Assembly (NCBI GenBank): GCA_900541185.1
Contig: UQIQ01000017.1
Span: 1 to 36,103 of the forward strand
DNA: 36,103 bases
Source of the DNA: an uncultured Collinsella sp.
Lineage (GTDB): Bacteria > Actinomycetota > Coriobacteriia > Coriobacteriales > Coriobacteriaceae
Direction of reading: 5' to 3'
The position numbers were made by a program, and so were the translations under genes. The stretch's first letter is position 1, and every line of letters starts with the position of its first letter. The notes below the pieces were generated by a model. It made no database searches. It saw only the letters and a list, made by a program, of their open reading frames with translations, and was not told the origin of the DNA. This document shows, piece after piece, positions 22,432 to 31,034 of the stretch.

Positions 22432-23415
22432 ATGTCGCGCAAGTCCGCCTACAAGCAAGTGCTTTCCATCGGCACCGCCGTGGTGCTGGGATTTGCGCTG
22501 TTCGCAGGGTCGCTCGACGGAGCGCCCAAGCTGCTGTCGCCGCAAAGCGATGAGCAAGCGGCAGCCCTGGCCGAAAAACAAAATGAAAGTCCCAGCCGCA
22601 CCGACGACGAGGCAGACCTGGTTGCCCGGCTCGAATCGGGAACAGCGAGCTCCTCGGACCCTCAAAATAGCCAAGACTCTGGCGATGGCTCTGAATCCGC
22701 CGCAATTGACACCGGTGACGACACTTCCACAGACAGCGCCGCCACCCCCATCGACGAGGTCGAAAACCCCGATCTCCACCGCGCCCGCGGCGTATATCTC
22801 AGCAGCATTCCCGACTACGCCGGCAACCCCTACGTTGCCCTGCGCGCCGACAGCACGCACGCATTAGGCACACCGTCATTCACGCTCGATGAATACGAGC
22901 GCGCCACCGAAGAGGGCTGCTTTAAGAAATTCTCCAAGCTCGACAGCTTGGGCCGCGCCCGCAAAGCGCTCGCCTGCGTAGGTCCCGAGTCGCTCGGACA
23001 GGGAAAGCGCAGCGACATCTCGCGTATCCATCCTGCCGGTTGGCACCAGCAGCGCTACGACTTTATTCCGGGCCAGAGCCTCTACAATCGCTGCCACCTT
23101 ATCGCCTGGTCGCTCTGCGGCGAAAACGCCAACCGCAAAAATCTCCTCACCGGCACGCGTTATCTCAACGAGACGGGCATGCTACCGTTTGAAGAGCAGA
23201 TTCTCAACTATATTCGCGATACGGGCAACCACGTGCTCTACCGCGTCACGCCCATGTATAACGAAGAGGAACTTGTCTGCCGTGGCGTGCGCCTTGAGGC
23301 GCAATCGGTCGAGGACCACGGCAAGACCCTCTGCTTCCACGTATACTGCTACAACCTGCAGCCGCACGTGCAGATCGACTACGTCACCGGCCGCAACCAG
23401 GCCGCCGGAGAGTAG
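22432..23415 (+). CDS. Secreted DNA/RNA non-specific endonuclease
   Basis: A 327-residue exported nuclease of the EndA/NUC family. Residues 8-27 form an uncleaved or signal-type hydrophobic helix (VLSIGTAVVLGFALFAGS). About 35-115 is a Ser/Asp/Glu-rich low-complexity spacer, and the nuclease domain runs from about 120 to 320. The active-site motif is YNRCHLIAW (218-226) where DRGH is usual; His222 is the likely base. NANRKNLLTGTRYLN gives the metal-binding Asn region. Arg219-Cys replaces Arg-Gly, an unusual variant. The ATG at 22432 follows GGAG. The role may be nutrient scavenging or degradation of extracellular DNA. It stands alone, without an inhibitor gene, as expected for an exported nuclease. 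Confidence 0.9.
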   Translation: MSRKSAYKQVLSIGTAVVLGFALFAGSLDGAPKLLSPQSDEQAAALAEKQNESPSRTDDEADLVARLESGTASSSDPQNSQDSGDGSESAAIDTGDDTSTDSAATPIDEVENPDLHRARGVYLSSIPDYAGNPYVALRADSTHALGTPSFTLDEYERATEEGCFKKFSKLDSLGRARKALACVGPESLGQGKRSDISRIHPAGWHQQRYDFIPGQSLYNRCHLIAWSLCGENANRKNLLTGTRYLNETGMLPFEEQILNYIRDTGNHVLYRVTPMYNEEELVCRGVRLEAQSVEDHGKTLCFHVYCYNLQPHVQIDYVTGRNQAAGE

Positions 23416-23692
23416 GTTCAACCGGGGCCACACCCGCATCGTTTGTCACCGACGCACACGGAAGGCTGATTCTTGCCTCCTACGGCGCATTTCTGTGACA
23501 TGGGGTCATCTCTCCAAGATACCCGTATTGTCGATGAAGAGTAGACGGCAAACGCAAGACAGGCAGCCAAAGCAGCAGGAGCCTTACACTAAATACGTGA
23601 TTTATTCTTTGCAATCACAATCTCGATAAGTTAATCGAAGCAAAACAACGTAAAATGAAGGTAATTTTGCTTCAAAGTAATCAGGAGAAACT
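23416..23692. other. Intergenic leader of PTS-locus regulator
   Basis: 277 bases without a gene. GC content falls from about 23560 on, where the sequence becomes AT-rich towards the GntR start. No terminator with a T tract and no ATAGACGTCTAT operator are visible; GAGTAGACGGC (23541) holds only a possible half-site. Confidence 0.4.
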
Positions 23693-24451
23693 GTGACCAA
23701 TCGCGTCAACAATTCACATATTAAAAAGGATTGTCCCACCCCCATCTATATGCAGGTGGTCGACTATCTGCGCGAGAACATCGCCTCAGGAGCTTGGGAG
23801 CAAGCATCCAAAATCCCGTCGGAAGTCGAGCTCATGAGTACGCTCGGCGTCAGCCGCGGCAGCATCAAAAAGGCCATTTCCAAGCTTGTTGATGAGGGCC
23901 TGCTTGAGCAAATTCAGGGAAAGGGAACTTACGTTAAGTCAAAAGACATCTCTTTCCCCCTTACAGAGGGTCTTATCTCTTTCTCCGAATCTCTAATCGA
24001 ACAAGGTCTTTCTTTCGAAACAAGCATTCTCGATTGCGAAATTCGTAAGTCGGACGAAGATATTTCCGGACATCTCGGTATTGTCGAAGGTTCTGACTAC
24101 CTTCATCTCGAGCGAGTGCGCAGCGTTGAGGGTGAACCTGTGATGTTCATCGAAAACAACATCAATATGGCGCTTGTCCCAGGTATTGAAACAGCCGACT
24201 TTGTTAACGAAGGTCTCTTTGCAATAATCGAGCGGCTCTCAGGCCACCAGATCGAATACTCAAAGACCTCCTTTGTGGCAAAGCTCGCGGATACCCAACG
24301 CGCGGATGCGCTCGGTCTCTCTACGCAGTCCCCGCTTCTTCAGCAGCTTCAAACAGTCTACTTGGACAATGACTCTGCAATTGAATATGCGCGCGTATGG
24401 CTTAAATCCAGCAGGTTCCAGCTTGGCACCGTTTTTCAGCGCCGCCATTAA
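23693..24451 (+). CDS. GntR/HutC-family regulator with UTRA domain
   Basis: A 252-residue regulator. The N-terminal winged helix (PIYMQVVDYLRENIASGAW, then KIPSEVELMSTLGVSRGSIKKAISKLVDEGLLEQIQGKGTYV in parts) is GntR. From about residue 95 on, the UTRA ligand domain follows (LERVRSVEGEPVMFIENNI; ARVWLKSSRFQL). UTRA domains sense sugars or sugar phosphates. The GTG at 23693 has AGGAG at 5-base spacing. It is the only regulator at the PTS locus and converges on it, so it likely controls the downstream minus-strand genes through the ATAGACGTCTAT palindromes; that link is inference. A shared bidirectional terminator lies between it and the TIM-like gene. Confidence 0.93.
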   Translation: MTNRVNNSHIKKDCPTPIYMQVVDYLRENIASGAWEQASKIPSEVELMSTLGVSRGSIKKAISKLVDEGLLEQIQGKGTYVKSKDISFPLTEGLISFSESLIEQGLSFETSILDCEIRKSDEDISGHLGIVEGSDYLHLERVRSVEGEPVMFIENNINMALVPGIETADFVNEGLFAIIERLSGHQIEYSKTSFVAKLADTQRADALGLSTQSPLLQQLQTVYLDNDSAIEYARVWLKSSRFQLGTVFQRRH

Positions 24452-24497
24452 AACTCTTGAGAGCGGCGGCATTGCGCCTAACATAATTCCAAAACGC

Positions 24498-24529
24498 AAA
24501 AAAGGCGAACCCGTGGGTTCGCCTTTTTG
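24498..24529. terminator. Bidirectional terminator at convergent genes
   Basis: A perfect 14-bp stem (24499-24512 with 24515-24528, core GGCGAACCC/GGGTTCGCC) with a 2-base centre, flanked by A on the left and T on the right, so both strands end in a T run. It lies between the GntR stop (24451) and the TIM-like stop (24539). Confidence 0.95.
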
Positions 24530-24538
24530 TAAACGGTT

Positions 24539-25213
24539 TTAGTCCAGCGCGTCAAACAGCTCCGTAAGCAACGCTGCCCTGTCGTCCGTAATCGCCAGGG
24601 CACTCGAAATGCCGGTACCTTGCGCGCCAAGTCCAATCAGGCGACGAACGTCGCCTCCGCACCTGATTCCCGCTCCCTCCATGATAACGATGTCGGGATT
24701 GATGGACCGTACGGCAGCGATGGTCTCTGCGATGTAATCATCGCCGCTTGTATGGCCGGTTCCCACAAGGCTGCTCGGCTCGCAAAGAATCACGTCCGGG
24801 TCCATCGCCGCAACCGCTTTGGACTCTGTCACGCTATCGGCTGCAACAATGGTTAGAATCTCAAGCTCACGAGCGCGATCGATCGTTGCCGCCAACTTAT
24901 CAACGGTCAGGGGGTGTGCCGTGTGATTTAGAAAGACAGCTTGAACTCCCGCGCTCTTAAGCGACTCAAGAGGTGTCAGTCCCATTCCTTTTCCGTCACC
25001 GACAAGATCGGCATGCTGCGCTGTGGGAATTGCAAATTTCAAATCCTTCGCAACTGCGCAGAGCTCGGGAACGGGAGCAGTCCAAAAAATCGAATGATCT
25101 CGATCTTTTGCGATTTCATCCGTAAGATGAGCCGCTGCAATTGAATCGTCCGCAAGCAAATAGGTCTTAGGACTGACTGTGAAAAGTGGCAGTTTTAAAT
25201 CGGAACGTTTCAT
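24539..25213 (-). CDS. Triosephosphate isomerase paralogue
   Basis: A 224-residue TIM-barrel enzyme related to TpiA, which interconverts dihydroxyacetone phosphate and glyceraldehyde-3-phosphate. Catalytic residues are in place: Lys16 in SPKTYL (Asn of the usual NxK is Ser), His97 in FLNHTAH, Glu145 in LCEPSSLVGTG. The loop IRCGGDVRRL and GAQGTGISSAL bind phosphate. It is about 25 residues shorter than housekeeping TpiA and of the type found inside sugar operons. Position after the PTS genes and aldolase suggests it handles the triose phosphates of that pathway, or isomerises a related four-carbon compound. The ATG at 25213 has AAAGGA upstream. It is the last gene of the minus-strand operon. 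Confidence 0.85.
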   Translation of the reverse strand: MKRSDLKLPLFTVSPKTYLLADDSIAAAHLTDEIAKDRDHSIFWTAPVPELCAVAKDLKFAIPTAQHADLVGDGKGMGLTPLESLKSAGVQAVFLNHTAHPLTVDKLAATIDRARELEILTIVAADSVTESKAVAAMDPDVILCEPSSLVGTGHTSGDDYIAETIAAVRSINPDIVIMEGAGIRCGGDVRRLIGLGAQGTGISSALAITDDRAALLTELFDALD

Positions 25214-25261
25214 GAGAACACGTCCTTTCCGACTAATACATGGCCTGCCATACCGAGCGAT

Positions 25262-25615
25262 TTAGCCGTTGAAGCTAATCTCGATGCCGGTTTCCAGCTT
25301 GGGAAGCACGCTTGGTGTCACGAGAACCGTTCCAGGAAGCAGCTCTCGCTCGCCATCGAACGCAATCGTTAGATGACCGAGCCCTCCCATGTTCTCGTTC
25401 GCAGCTTCACCAAACTCCTTAATCGTGTAGACCTGATCGCCGATGGAAATGGTGCCGCCCTCAGCAAGCACGTTATCCTCTGTAGGAGTTCCATCGTGAA
25501 CGACGCAGATGTCGCGCAACTCTGCAGGAGCGGTCGGGCCAAACAGGACCACCATCTTCTCGTTGAGAAGCTCCTCAACAAACGAGCCGATCTCAGTGAC
25601 CTTAACCTTGTACAT
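25262..25615 (-). CDS. srlB: PTS glucitol/sorbitol-type IIA component
   Basis: A 117-residue soluble phosphocarrier that takes phosphate from HPr and hands it to the IIB domain. It is recognised by LFGPTAPAELRDICVVHDG near the N terminus, GGTISIGDQVYTI, GLGHLTIAFDG in the middle and PGTVLVTPSVLP at the end. His in VVHDG or GHLTI is the likely phosphorylated residue. Length is normal for the family. The ATG at 25615 follows AGGAG at 6-base spacing. It lies 19 bases after GutM. Confidence 0.93.
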   Translation of the reverse strand: MYKVKVTEIGSFVEELLNEKMVVLFGPTAPAELRDICVVHDGTPTEDNVLAEGGTISIGDQVYTIKEFGEAANENMGGLGHLTIAFDGERELLPGTVLVTPSVLPKLETGIEISFNG

Positions 25616-25634
25616 TTGATTTCTCCTATCTTTG

Positions 25635-26018
25635 TTACGCCGCAGGCGCAGTCATTGACCTGTCGATAACACGAATAGCCTGGGCAAAAGCATCGTGATA
25701 GCTTTCGTTGGCCAGATGGTCTAGGGCGGTCTCGATATTCAACCCCAACATCTCGCTCATCTCCGAAAACTCCGGTTTGAGGGAAAGCCCTTTGAGCTCA
25801 TAGCAACCGTTAATCACGCCGTCATGATCAGTCAAGATCATCACAAACGCCTTTCGGCTAAAACTCACCTTGCACATACCCGTGCCCAAGTATCCCTCAT
25901 GATCGCGAGCGCACTCATGGATGAGAACACGCACCCTCTTCCAATAGCGATACTGGGTGAATGTTCCTGCAAGCCATACAAGAATAAAGAAGGCTATTGT
26001 AATGAGCGCGTTGAGCAT
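25635..26018 (-). CDS. gutM: GutM-type glucitol operon activator protein
   Basis: A 127-residue protein with an N-terminal membrane helix (LNALITIAFFILVWLAGTF) followed by TQYRYWKRVRVLIHE and a cytosolic part ending in a helical tail. This layout and GYLGTGMCKV match the GutM/SrlM family, which activates glucitol operons in E. coli by a poorly understood mechanism. The membrane helix makes a direct DNA-binding role unlikely. GAAAGG is upstream of the ATG at 26018. Its gene sits between the PTS IIBC and IIA genes, as often in Gram-positive gut clusters, so it could help assemble or regulate the transporter. Confidence 0.88.
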   Translation of the reverse strand: MLNALITIAFFILVWLAGTFTQYRYWKRVRVLIHECARDHEGYLGTGMCKVSFSRKAFVMILTDHDGVINGCYELKGLSLKPEFSEMSEMLGLNIETALDHLANESYHDAFAQAIRVIDRSMTAPAA

Positions 26019-26048
26019 AGCGGGCCTTTCCCTCTTAAAGCATTCAGT

Positions 26049-27068
26049 TTACAGGCCAAAGGACAGTACGTAGGCGAGAATAATCTGGATCGGGGTGGTA
26101 ATCAACTTACCAAACAGGAATGCAGGGTAACCGATTTCGATCGTCTCGGGCTTTGCCTCCATGAGAGTCATGCCAACGGGAGCAAAGTCGGAACCAACCT
26201 GGCAGTTGACGGCAAAGAAGCCGGGAAGGGCAAAGTTGGCGGGAATCGTGCCGTTGGCGATTTGGTTGCCAACAAGAACAGAAAGCACAGAAGCGATGAT
26301 TGCGCCCGGGCAGATCAACGGCGAAAGGAACGGGATTGAGCAGAACATGCCAATTGCCAGCATACCGGGCAGCGAGCCCGCAAGCGGAGTGAGAACGCCG
26401 GCGAGAACGTTCGCGAAACCCGTGTAGTTAATAATGCCGATCAACACCGAGACAAACGCCATAAAGGGGATGATGTTGCGGATAACGTCATTCACGGTAT
26501 CACGTGCAGCCTGATAGATGATGCTGATGACGCGACCAACGCCGGTGCCGATCTTAGAGACAACGTCCATAACCCCGTTAGACTGTTTGGACGCAATCTC
26601 GGCACGTCCCTCGGCAATCTTTGCGTGAACGTTTTCCTTCGTCGTCTCCTCGTATGCCTTTTCGGTCTTTACCGGCTCAGCGGGAACATCCGCGGCATCG
26701 ACAAGAGCGATGCAATCGGGATTGACATCGGACGCAAAGAGATCCTCGGTGATGAACTGTGCCAGAGGGCCAGACGGGGAACCAGGTTTGATGTTCAGCG
26801 TCTTAAGGCCCATCTTGGGATAAGTGCCGCAGCGGGCCACGCCAGCGCAGTCGATAACAACAGCGCATGCCTGATCGGTCTCGATCGGGTCCTTAAACTG
26901 GTCGTGCGCCTCGGCGCCGGTAAGCTCCGCGATGCGAAGGGCAACCGGGCTGATTCCGCCCAGGGTCACGCTCAGAACATAGGGCTTTTCGGCCGTGGGG
27001 GTAATGATAAGGGGTCCGCCCCAACCGTTGCCGCCGTGGGACGCCTTTACGCTTTTGAATTCACTCAT
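26049..27068 (-). CDS. srlE: PTS glucitol/sorbitol-type IIBC component
   Basis: A 339-residue subunit. The N-terminal IIB domain (about 1-130) has GGNGWGGPL, and VIDCAGVARCGTYPK with Cys74 (probable phosphocysteine) and Cys80, followed by SGPLAQFI. The C-terminal part (about 180-339) has four or five membrane helices (SVLIGIINYTGFANVLAGVL; GCFC-like PGMLAIGMFCSIPFLSPLI). It pairs with IIC2 and IIA to import and phosphorylate a hexitol-like sugar. The ATG at 27068 follows AGGAG with 9-base spacing. Substrate specificity lies in the membrane domain and cannot be read off with confidence. Confidence 0.94.
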   Translation of the reverse strand: MSEFKSVKASHGGNGWGGPLIITPTAEKPYVLSVTLGGISPVALRIAELTGAEAHDQFKDPIETDQACAVVIDCAGVARCGTYPKMGLKTLNIKPGSPSGPLAQFITEDLFASDVNPDCIALVDAADVPAEPVKTEKAYEETTKENVHAKIAEGRAEIASKQSNGVMDVVSKIGTGVGRVISIIYQAARDTVNDVIRNIIPFMAFVSVLIGIINYTGFANVLAGVLTPLAGSLPGMLAIGMFCSIPFLSPLICPGAIIASVLSVLVGNQIANGTIPANFALPGFFAVNCQVGSDFAPVGMTLMEAKPETIEIGYPAFLFGKLITTPIQIILAYVLSFGL

Positions 27069-27097
27069 GATCTAGACTCTCCTTTTGCGCTGAACTA

Positions 27098-27643
27098 CTA
27101 GGCGGCAAGCTTAGCTTCGTTGCGCTTCTTCATGATGAGGTACAGCTTCTCGGTGACGATGCCCTTGATCAGGCAAACGATCAGGCCAACGACGAGGAAG
27201 CGGATAGCAAGCTCAGAGGAGTTCTTCCCCAGCGCCTCGTAGCCAGCCGAGATGCCAAGCCAAACAAAAAGCTCGGACGAGTTGGCGTGCGGGAAAAGAC
27301 CGACGATGGGATGCATCATGGACACGACTGCATCGTAGAATGCAGGTTTATAGTCCTCCTCGACAAACACACCAAAGGTGTACGCCATCGGGTTGCAGAG
27401 GAAGAAGGTACAAAGGAATGGAATGAGGGTATAGCGGAGAACTGCATATTTGGTGCACTTCTTCATGAACCCATAGACACGCTCCTCGCCAATCAGCTGG
27501 ATGATTGCCTTGATCGTAAGGATCAGGCAAATCAGCATGGGGATCATGCCCGTGATAAACGAGGCAAACTGCTCGCCCGCAGCATTAAAAAGGCCGGTAA
27601 AGCCCTCCGCAAGGAAGATAAGGAAATCGTTTACTGCTCCCAT
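27098..27643 (-). CDS. srlA: PTS glucitol/sorbitol-type IIC2 component
   Basis: A 181-residue membrane protein with four helices and the family motifs FTGMIPMLICLIL, FLCNPMAYTFG (conserved NPM), HPIVGLFPHANSSELFVWLGI and CLIKGIVTEKL. It is the second IIC half of the transporter. The ATG at 27643 has AAGGAG at 7-base spacing; the ATG at 27649 is too close to it. A 185-base gap to the kinase gene upstream holds a half-operator and an AT-rich block, so an internal promoter is possible. Confidence 0.92.
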   Translation of the reverse strand: MGAVNDFLIFLAEGFTGLFNAAGEQFASFITGMIPMLICLILTIKAIIQLIGEERVYGFMKKCTKYAVLRYTLIPFLCTFFLCNPMAYTFGVFVEEDYKPAFYDAVVSMMHPIVGLFPHANSSELFVWLGISAGYEALGKNSSELAIRFLVVGLIVCLIKGIVTEKLYLIMKKRNEAKLAA

Positions 27644-27734
27644 TTTCATTCTCCTTAATTGATGTTCGTTACTGCTATCGTCCTACCTGAGCGCCCGCTC
27701 CTCCCCTTTCATTCGGCCATATACGCTCATGGTT

Positions 27735-27755
27735 GTCTACGGTCGTCTATATATT
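27735..27755 (-). promoter_or_regulatory. Half-operator upstream of PTS IIC2
   Basis: GTCTAC (27735-27740) and GTCGTCTAT (27742-27750) on the + strand, i.e. TATAGACGAC on the - strand, repeat the half-site TAGAC of the palindromes near 30238 and 31040. The copy is a direct rather than inverted repeat, followed by an AT-rich TAATATAT on the - strand. Confidence 0.4.
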
Positions 27756-27827
27756 ACAAAGCGACCGCCTTCTGAGTTTTGCCCTTGCATTCCTTTCGGT
27801 GAATGGTTGGTTTTGTAGGGCAAACGG

Positions 27828-29303
27828 CTATGCGCTCTTTAGCTCATAGATGTTTTCTAATGCCTTAAATATGCGCATATACCTGTCAAAACGCACATTG
27901 TATATCTCGTGGACTTTGTCGTTTTTTTCAACGGAATCTAGCCTTTTGCAGACCCCAGCGGCAACATCGGCCAAATCTTGTCCGCAAGAAGCTGAAAGCG
28001 CTAGCAATGCCGCGCCCTGACCGGCACCGGACGATTCCATACGCACTAAATCGATTCCCAACACGTTTGAGAGCGTTTGCGCCCAAAAATCGTTCTTAGC
28101 CCCTCCGCCAACAAGCCTAATGCCGAACCACTCCTGCGAATGGTTCACGGATTCCTTGAGTTCCCTGAGGGCATATGCCGTGCCCTCCATAAGTGCCCTC
28201 TCAAGCTCCGAACGCGTCGTGTCAAGGTCAAGCCCCAAAAAGGCACCTCGAACCGACGGGCAACCGTGCAAGACCTTTTCCCCCGACAGATGCGGATAGA
28301 ACATGAGGTCCCTCATTTCGTAGAAAGGATCCTCAACGGCCTTGTCCTCGAGATCGTAGGAGTCGCTGTCTAGAATCTGCCCGTACCACCACTCCTTAGC
28401 TCCGCCACACGACCTAATACTGAGCTGAACTTGCGTCTTAAGGGTATTACCCCATTTAAACAATACGGGCTTACCGACATCTGGAAGTTCAACCCCTTCG
28501 GCCGAATACATCAGCACACCGCTTGTGCCAAGCGAAATGGTGGGAATGCCCTCCAGGAGACAACCCGTACAAATCGCCGCCGCAGGATTATCACCCGTTC
28601 CCCTTACAATCGAAGCGTCTGCGGGAATTCCCGTCTCAGCCGAAGCCCTCTCGCTAACGACCCCGATAACCTTGTCGGAAGGCTCGACAGCGGGAAGCAA
28701 CGACTCGGGAACCCCAAAATGCTCGCAAACCTCGTCAATCCAAGTTTGCTTCTTATTATCGAAAAGCCCCGTTGTCGACGCTCCGCAATAGTCCATGCCG
28801 GGATGTCCGCCAAACTTGAGAGCGATCCAATCCGAAACCGAAAGGAATACCTCGCTCTTGGAAAGAGCTGCTGGGTTGTTTTTAGCCATCCATGCAAGGT
28901 TCATTGCCGGAACCCCAGTTGAAAGGAAGCTGGCAACCTGAGGAAGACCTACAGCTAGCGCCCACTGCTTCTCATCAAAAACAGTGTCAATCGTGCGTTG
29001 ATCATTCCACATTATCGCCGGACATGTCGGAACCCCAGCAGCATCAACCAGCACCGTCGTATGCATTTGCCCGGTGGCCCCAACGCCCTTAATTAGAGAC
29101 AGGTCGACCTTCTCCCCAAGCAAGGCGCACGCCGAACAAACGGCATCCCACCATATCCCGGGTTCGATCTCTCTCCAACCGGGATGAGGCTCAGAGCATT
29201 CGTAAGCCTCGCTTGCAGTTGCGACAACTTTTCCACTTTCATCAATGCACGTAAGCTTCACCGATGACGTGCCAACATCGACACCAAGGTAGAGCGCGCC
29301 CAT
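27828..29303 (-). CDS. xylB: FGGY-family carbohydrate kinase, xylulokinase-like
   Basis: A 491-residue ATP-dependent sugar kinase. YLGVDVGTSSVKLTC is the N-terminal phosphate loop, GQMHTTVLVD (usually GQMHG) and PAIMWNDQRT contact the sugar, GTGDNPAAAI holds the catalytic Asp, and SLGTSGVL and GGGAKNDFWAQ bind ATP. The closest family is xylulokinase (XylB). In this operon it may act on a PTS-imported sugar phosphate instead of free xylulose; His-Thr in place of His-Gly may matter for this. I choose the ATG at 29303, which has GAGG at 5-base spacing; the frame to 29324 starts 9 bases after the aldolase stop. No xylose isomerase gene is in the window. Confidence 0.88.
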   Translation of the reverse strand: MGALYLGVDVGTSSVKLTCIDESGKVVATASEAYECSEPHPGWREIEPGIWWDAVCSACALLGEKVDLSLIKGVGATGQMHTTVLVDAAGVPTCPAIMWNDQRTIDTVFDEKQWALAVGLPQVASFLSTGVPAMNLAWMAKNNPAALSKSEVFLSVSDWIALKFGGHPGMDYCGASTTGLFDNKKQTWIDEVCEHFGVPESLLPAVEPSDKVIGVVSERASAETGIPADASIVRGTGDNPAAAICTGCLLEGIPTISLGTSGVLMYSAEGVELPDVGKPVLFKWGNTLKTQVQLSIRSCGGAKEWWYGQILDSDSYDLEDKAVEDPFYEMRDLMFYPHLSGEKVLHGCPSVRGAFLGLDLDTTRSELERALMEGTAYALRELKESVNHSQEWFGIRLVGGGAKNDFWAQTLSNVLGIDLVRMESSGAGQGAALLALSASCGQDLADVAAGVCKRLDSVEKNDKVHEIYNVRFDRYMRIFKALENIYELKSA

Positions 29304-29333
29304 TATCGCCTCATCCATATCCATAATTCCGCT

Positions 29334-30176
29334 TTACTCAGCGATGCCGTTGATGGCGCGGGTCGTTTTGTAAGCAACGGTCGCAACGGCTTCTCGAGCA
29401 TCGATTAGCACCTTGGCAAGATTGTGCTCATTGTTGTTTGCCTCATACGCCTTGCCAACAGTTGTGATGTAGGCCTTGCGCAGGTCGCTTGCGATATTGA
29501 TCTTGGACATCTTGTGCGGCTGCATCGCGTGGATGGTCTCGTAGGGAATTCCCGAGCCGCCATGAAGAACGAGGGGACACGGAGATACCTCTGCAAGCTT
29601 CTCAAGCAGCGGCAAATCGATGCGCGGCTCATCTTCGAGGCCATGAACATTACCGATGGACACAGCCAGCAAATCACAGCCCGTGCGCTCTACGAACTCA
29701 CAAACCTGATCCGGGTCGGTCTTAAGATCCGCCTCGGAAACATGATCGTCCTCCTTGCCCTTAATGGCGCCAAGCTCCGCCTCGACGGGCACGCCATAGC
29801 AATGGCAATAGTCGACCGCCTGGCGCGAGAAGCGAATGTTCTCTTCAAAGGAAAGCGCGGCACCGTCGATCATGACAGAGGTGAAGCCAGCCTGGACCGC
29901 CTGGCGTACGTCCTCGAGCGTCTTGCCGTGATCGAGATGCAGACACGTGGGAACGATATAATCCTCCGCCGCGCGCTTTACGATGGATGCGATCATGCCG
30001 TAATCGGACAGCTTGACGTTAGTAGGGGCGATCTGAAGAATACCCGGCATCCCGGCCCTCTGTAATCCATCCAGGATACCTAAGGTCATCTCCATGTTCG
30101 TCGTGTTATATGCGGGAAGGAGCCATCCGTTCTTGCGTGCAATCTGGATCAGCTCAGTCGAAGTTACAACTGCCAT
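29334..30176 (-). CDS. Class II (zinc) aldolase, fructose/tagatose-bisphosphate type
   Basis: A 280-residue enzyme of the Fba/GatY/KbaY group. CLHLDHGKT (78-86) gives Asp82 base and His83 zinc ligand, EAELGAIKG (132-140), GNVHG with His178, and VLHGGSGIP with His205 complete the zinc site; NIASDLRKA binds the phosphate. It splits ketose bisphosphates (or a ketose 1-phosphate) into DHAP and an aldehyde. The ATG at 30176 follows GGAGG directly spaced. It is the first gene of the main minus-strand operon, with two operator palindromes about 55-90 bases upstream. Exact sugar stereochemistry cannot be predicted. Confidence 0.9.
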   Translation of the reverse strand: MAVVTSTELIQIARKNGWLLPAYNTTNMEMTLGILDGLQRAGMPGILQIAPTNVKLSDYGMIASIVKRAAEDYIVPTCLHLDHGKTLEDVRQAVQAGFTSVMIDGAALSFEENIRFSRQAVDYCHCYGVPVEAELGAIKGKEDDHVSEADLKTDPDQVCEFVERTGCDLLAVSIGNVHGLEDEPRIDLPLLEKLAEVSPCPLVLHGGSGIPYETIHAMQPHKMSKINIASDLRKAYITTVGKAYEANNNEHNLAKVLIDAREAVATVAYKTTRAINGIAE

Positions 30177-30232
30177 GATTCCTCCAACCGGGTTACGGCA
30201 ATTCGAGTTGAGTTTTCGTTCCAGATACTTAT

Positions 30233-30268
30233 ATAGACGTCTATGTACCTGTTTATAGACGACTATAT
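30233..30268. promoter_or_regulatory. Two operator palindromes upstream of aldolase gene
   Basis: ATAGACGTCTAT (30233-30244) is a perfect 12-bp palindrome. ATAGACGACTAT (30255-30266) differs at one base. Their centres are 22 bases apart, about two helical turns. They sit 57-90 bases before the aldolase start, in an AT-rich promoter region. The UTRA GntR regulator of the locus is the likely binder. Confidence 0.7.
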
Positions 30269-30310
30269 ACCTTTTTGATTTATGCGCAAAGCACTAAATG
30301 CAGCAAATCG

Positions 30311-30349
30311 AAAAAAGGGGCTGCCGAGAAGCACTCGACAGCCCTTTTC
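30311..30349 (-). terminator. Terminator of HAD gene in PTS locus
   Basis: A stem AAAAGGG-CTG with CAG-CCC(C)TTTT plus inner CGAG/CTCG pairs, and TTTTTT on the - strand. It lies 12 bases after the HAD stop, so the HAD gene and the aldolase operon are separate transcripts. Confidence 0.85.
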
Positions 30350-30360
30350 ATTTGACATGC

Positions 30361-31017
30361 TTACCCCAGCGCCCCATTTGCCAGCATATCGGTAACGTCA
30401 TTTAGGCTCGAAACTATTGCCGTGGCCAATCTTTCCATCTCATCTGTTGGCTCAGAGAGATCGGGGACCATGACAGTGCAAAATCCTCCTGCAAATCCCG
30501 CACGCACCCCGTTATAGGAATCCTCTAAAACGAGGGATTTCTGCGGCGAAGCTCCTAGCTCATCCGCCGCTTTCAAAAAGACGTCTGGATAAGGCTTGGC
30601 GTGTTCGACCTCAATACCAGAGACGATCGAATCGAAATAAGGGAGTATTCCTCCCCTTATCAAATTTGCCTCGATCATTTTTCTGCTCGATGATGAAGCA
30701 ACTGCCATCGGAATTCCCTCAGCCTGAAGATAGTCGAGAAGCCGATCTAATCCGGGTTTCTTCTCTGCGCCCTGAGCCAGCGCTTCATGCGCTATTTCGT
30801 AAAAACGGTCAACAAACGCTTGAGAATCGACCTCATCACCATACCACTCGCGAATAATGGACACCGCTTCTGATCCATTGGTGCCACGCATGGCGTCCGC
30901 AAGACCCTCTTTGCATTCAACCTCAAACTCAATTGCGGTTTTGGGCCAGCAGGAAGCCCAAATCGGCTCAGTATCGAACATGAGCCCGTCCATATCGAAG
31001 ATAACCGCCTCGAACAT
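30361..31017 (-). CDS. HAD phosphatase, beta-phosphoglucomutase-like, of PTS locus
   Basis: A 218-residue HAD enzyme. FDMDGLMFDTE is motif I (Asp8, Asp10), VASSSSRK is motif II, HAKPYPDVFLKA has the motif III Lys and VLEDSYNG is motif IV. The helical cap lies between I and II. It shares the family, but not close identity by eye, with the HAD gene at 20349. It may dephosphorylate a sugar phosphate to avoid build-up or produce the free sugar for the FGGY kinase. AGGAGG precedes the ATG at 31017 by 4 bases. It has its own operator and terminator. Confidence 0.9.
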   Translation of the reverse strand: MFEAVIFDMDGLMFDTEPIWASCWPKTAIEFEVECKEGLADAMRGTNGSEAVSIIREWYGDEVDSQAFVDRFYEIAHEALAQGAEKKPGLDRLLDYLQAEGIPMAVASSSSRKMIEANLIRGGILPYFDSIVSGIEVEHAKPYPDVFLKAADELGASPQKSLVLEDSYNGVRAGFAGGFCTVMVPDLSEPTDEMERLATAIVSSLNDVTDMLANGALG

Positions 31018-31034
31018 ATTGCCTCCTAGTTCAA

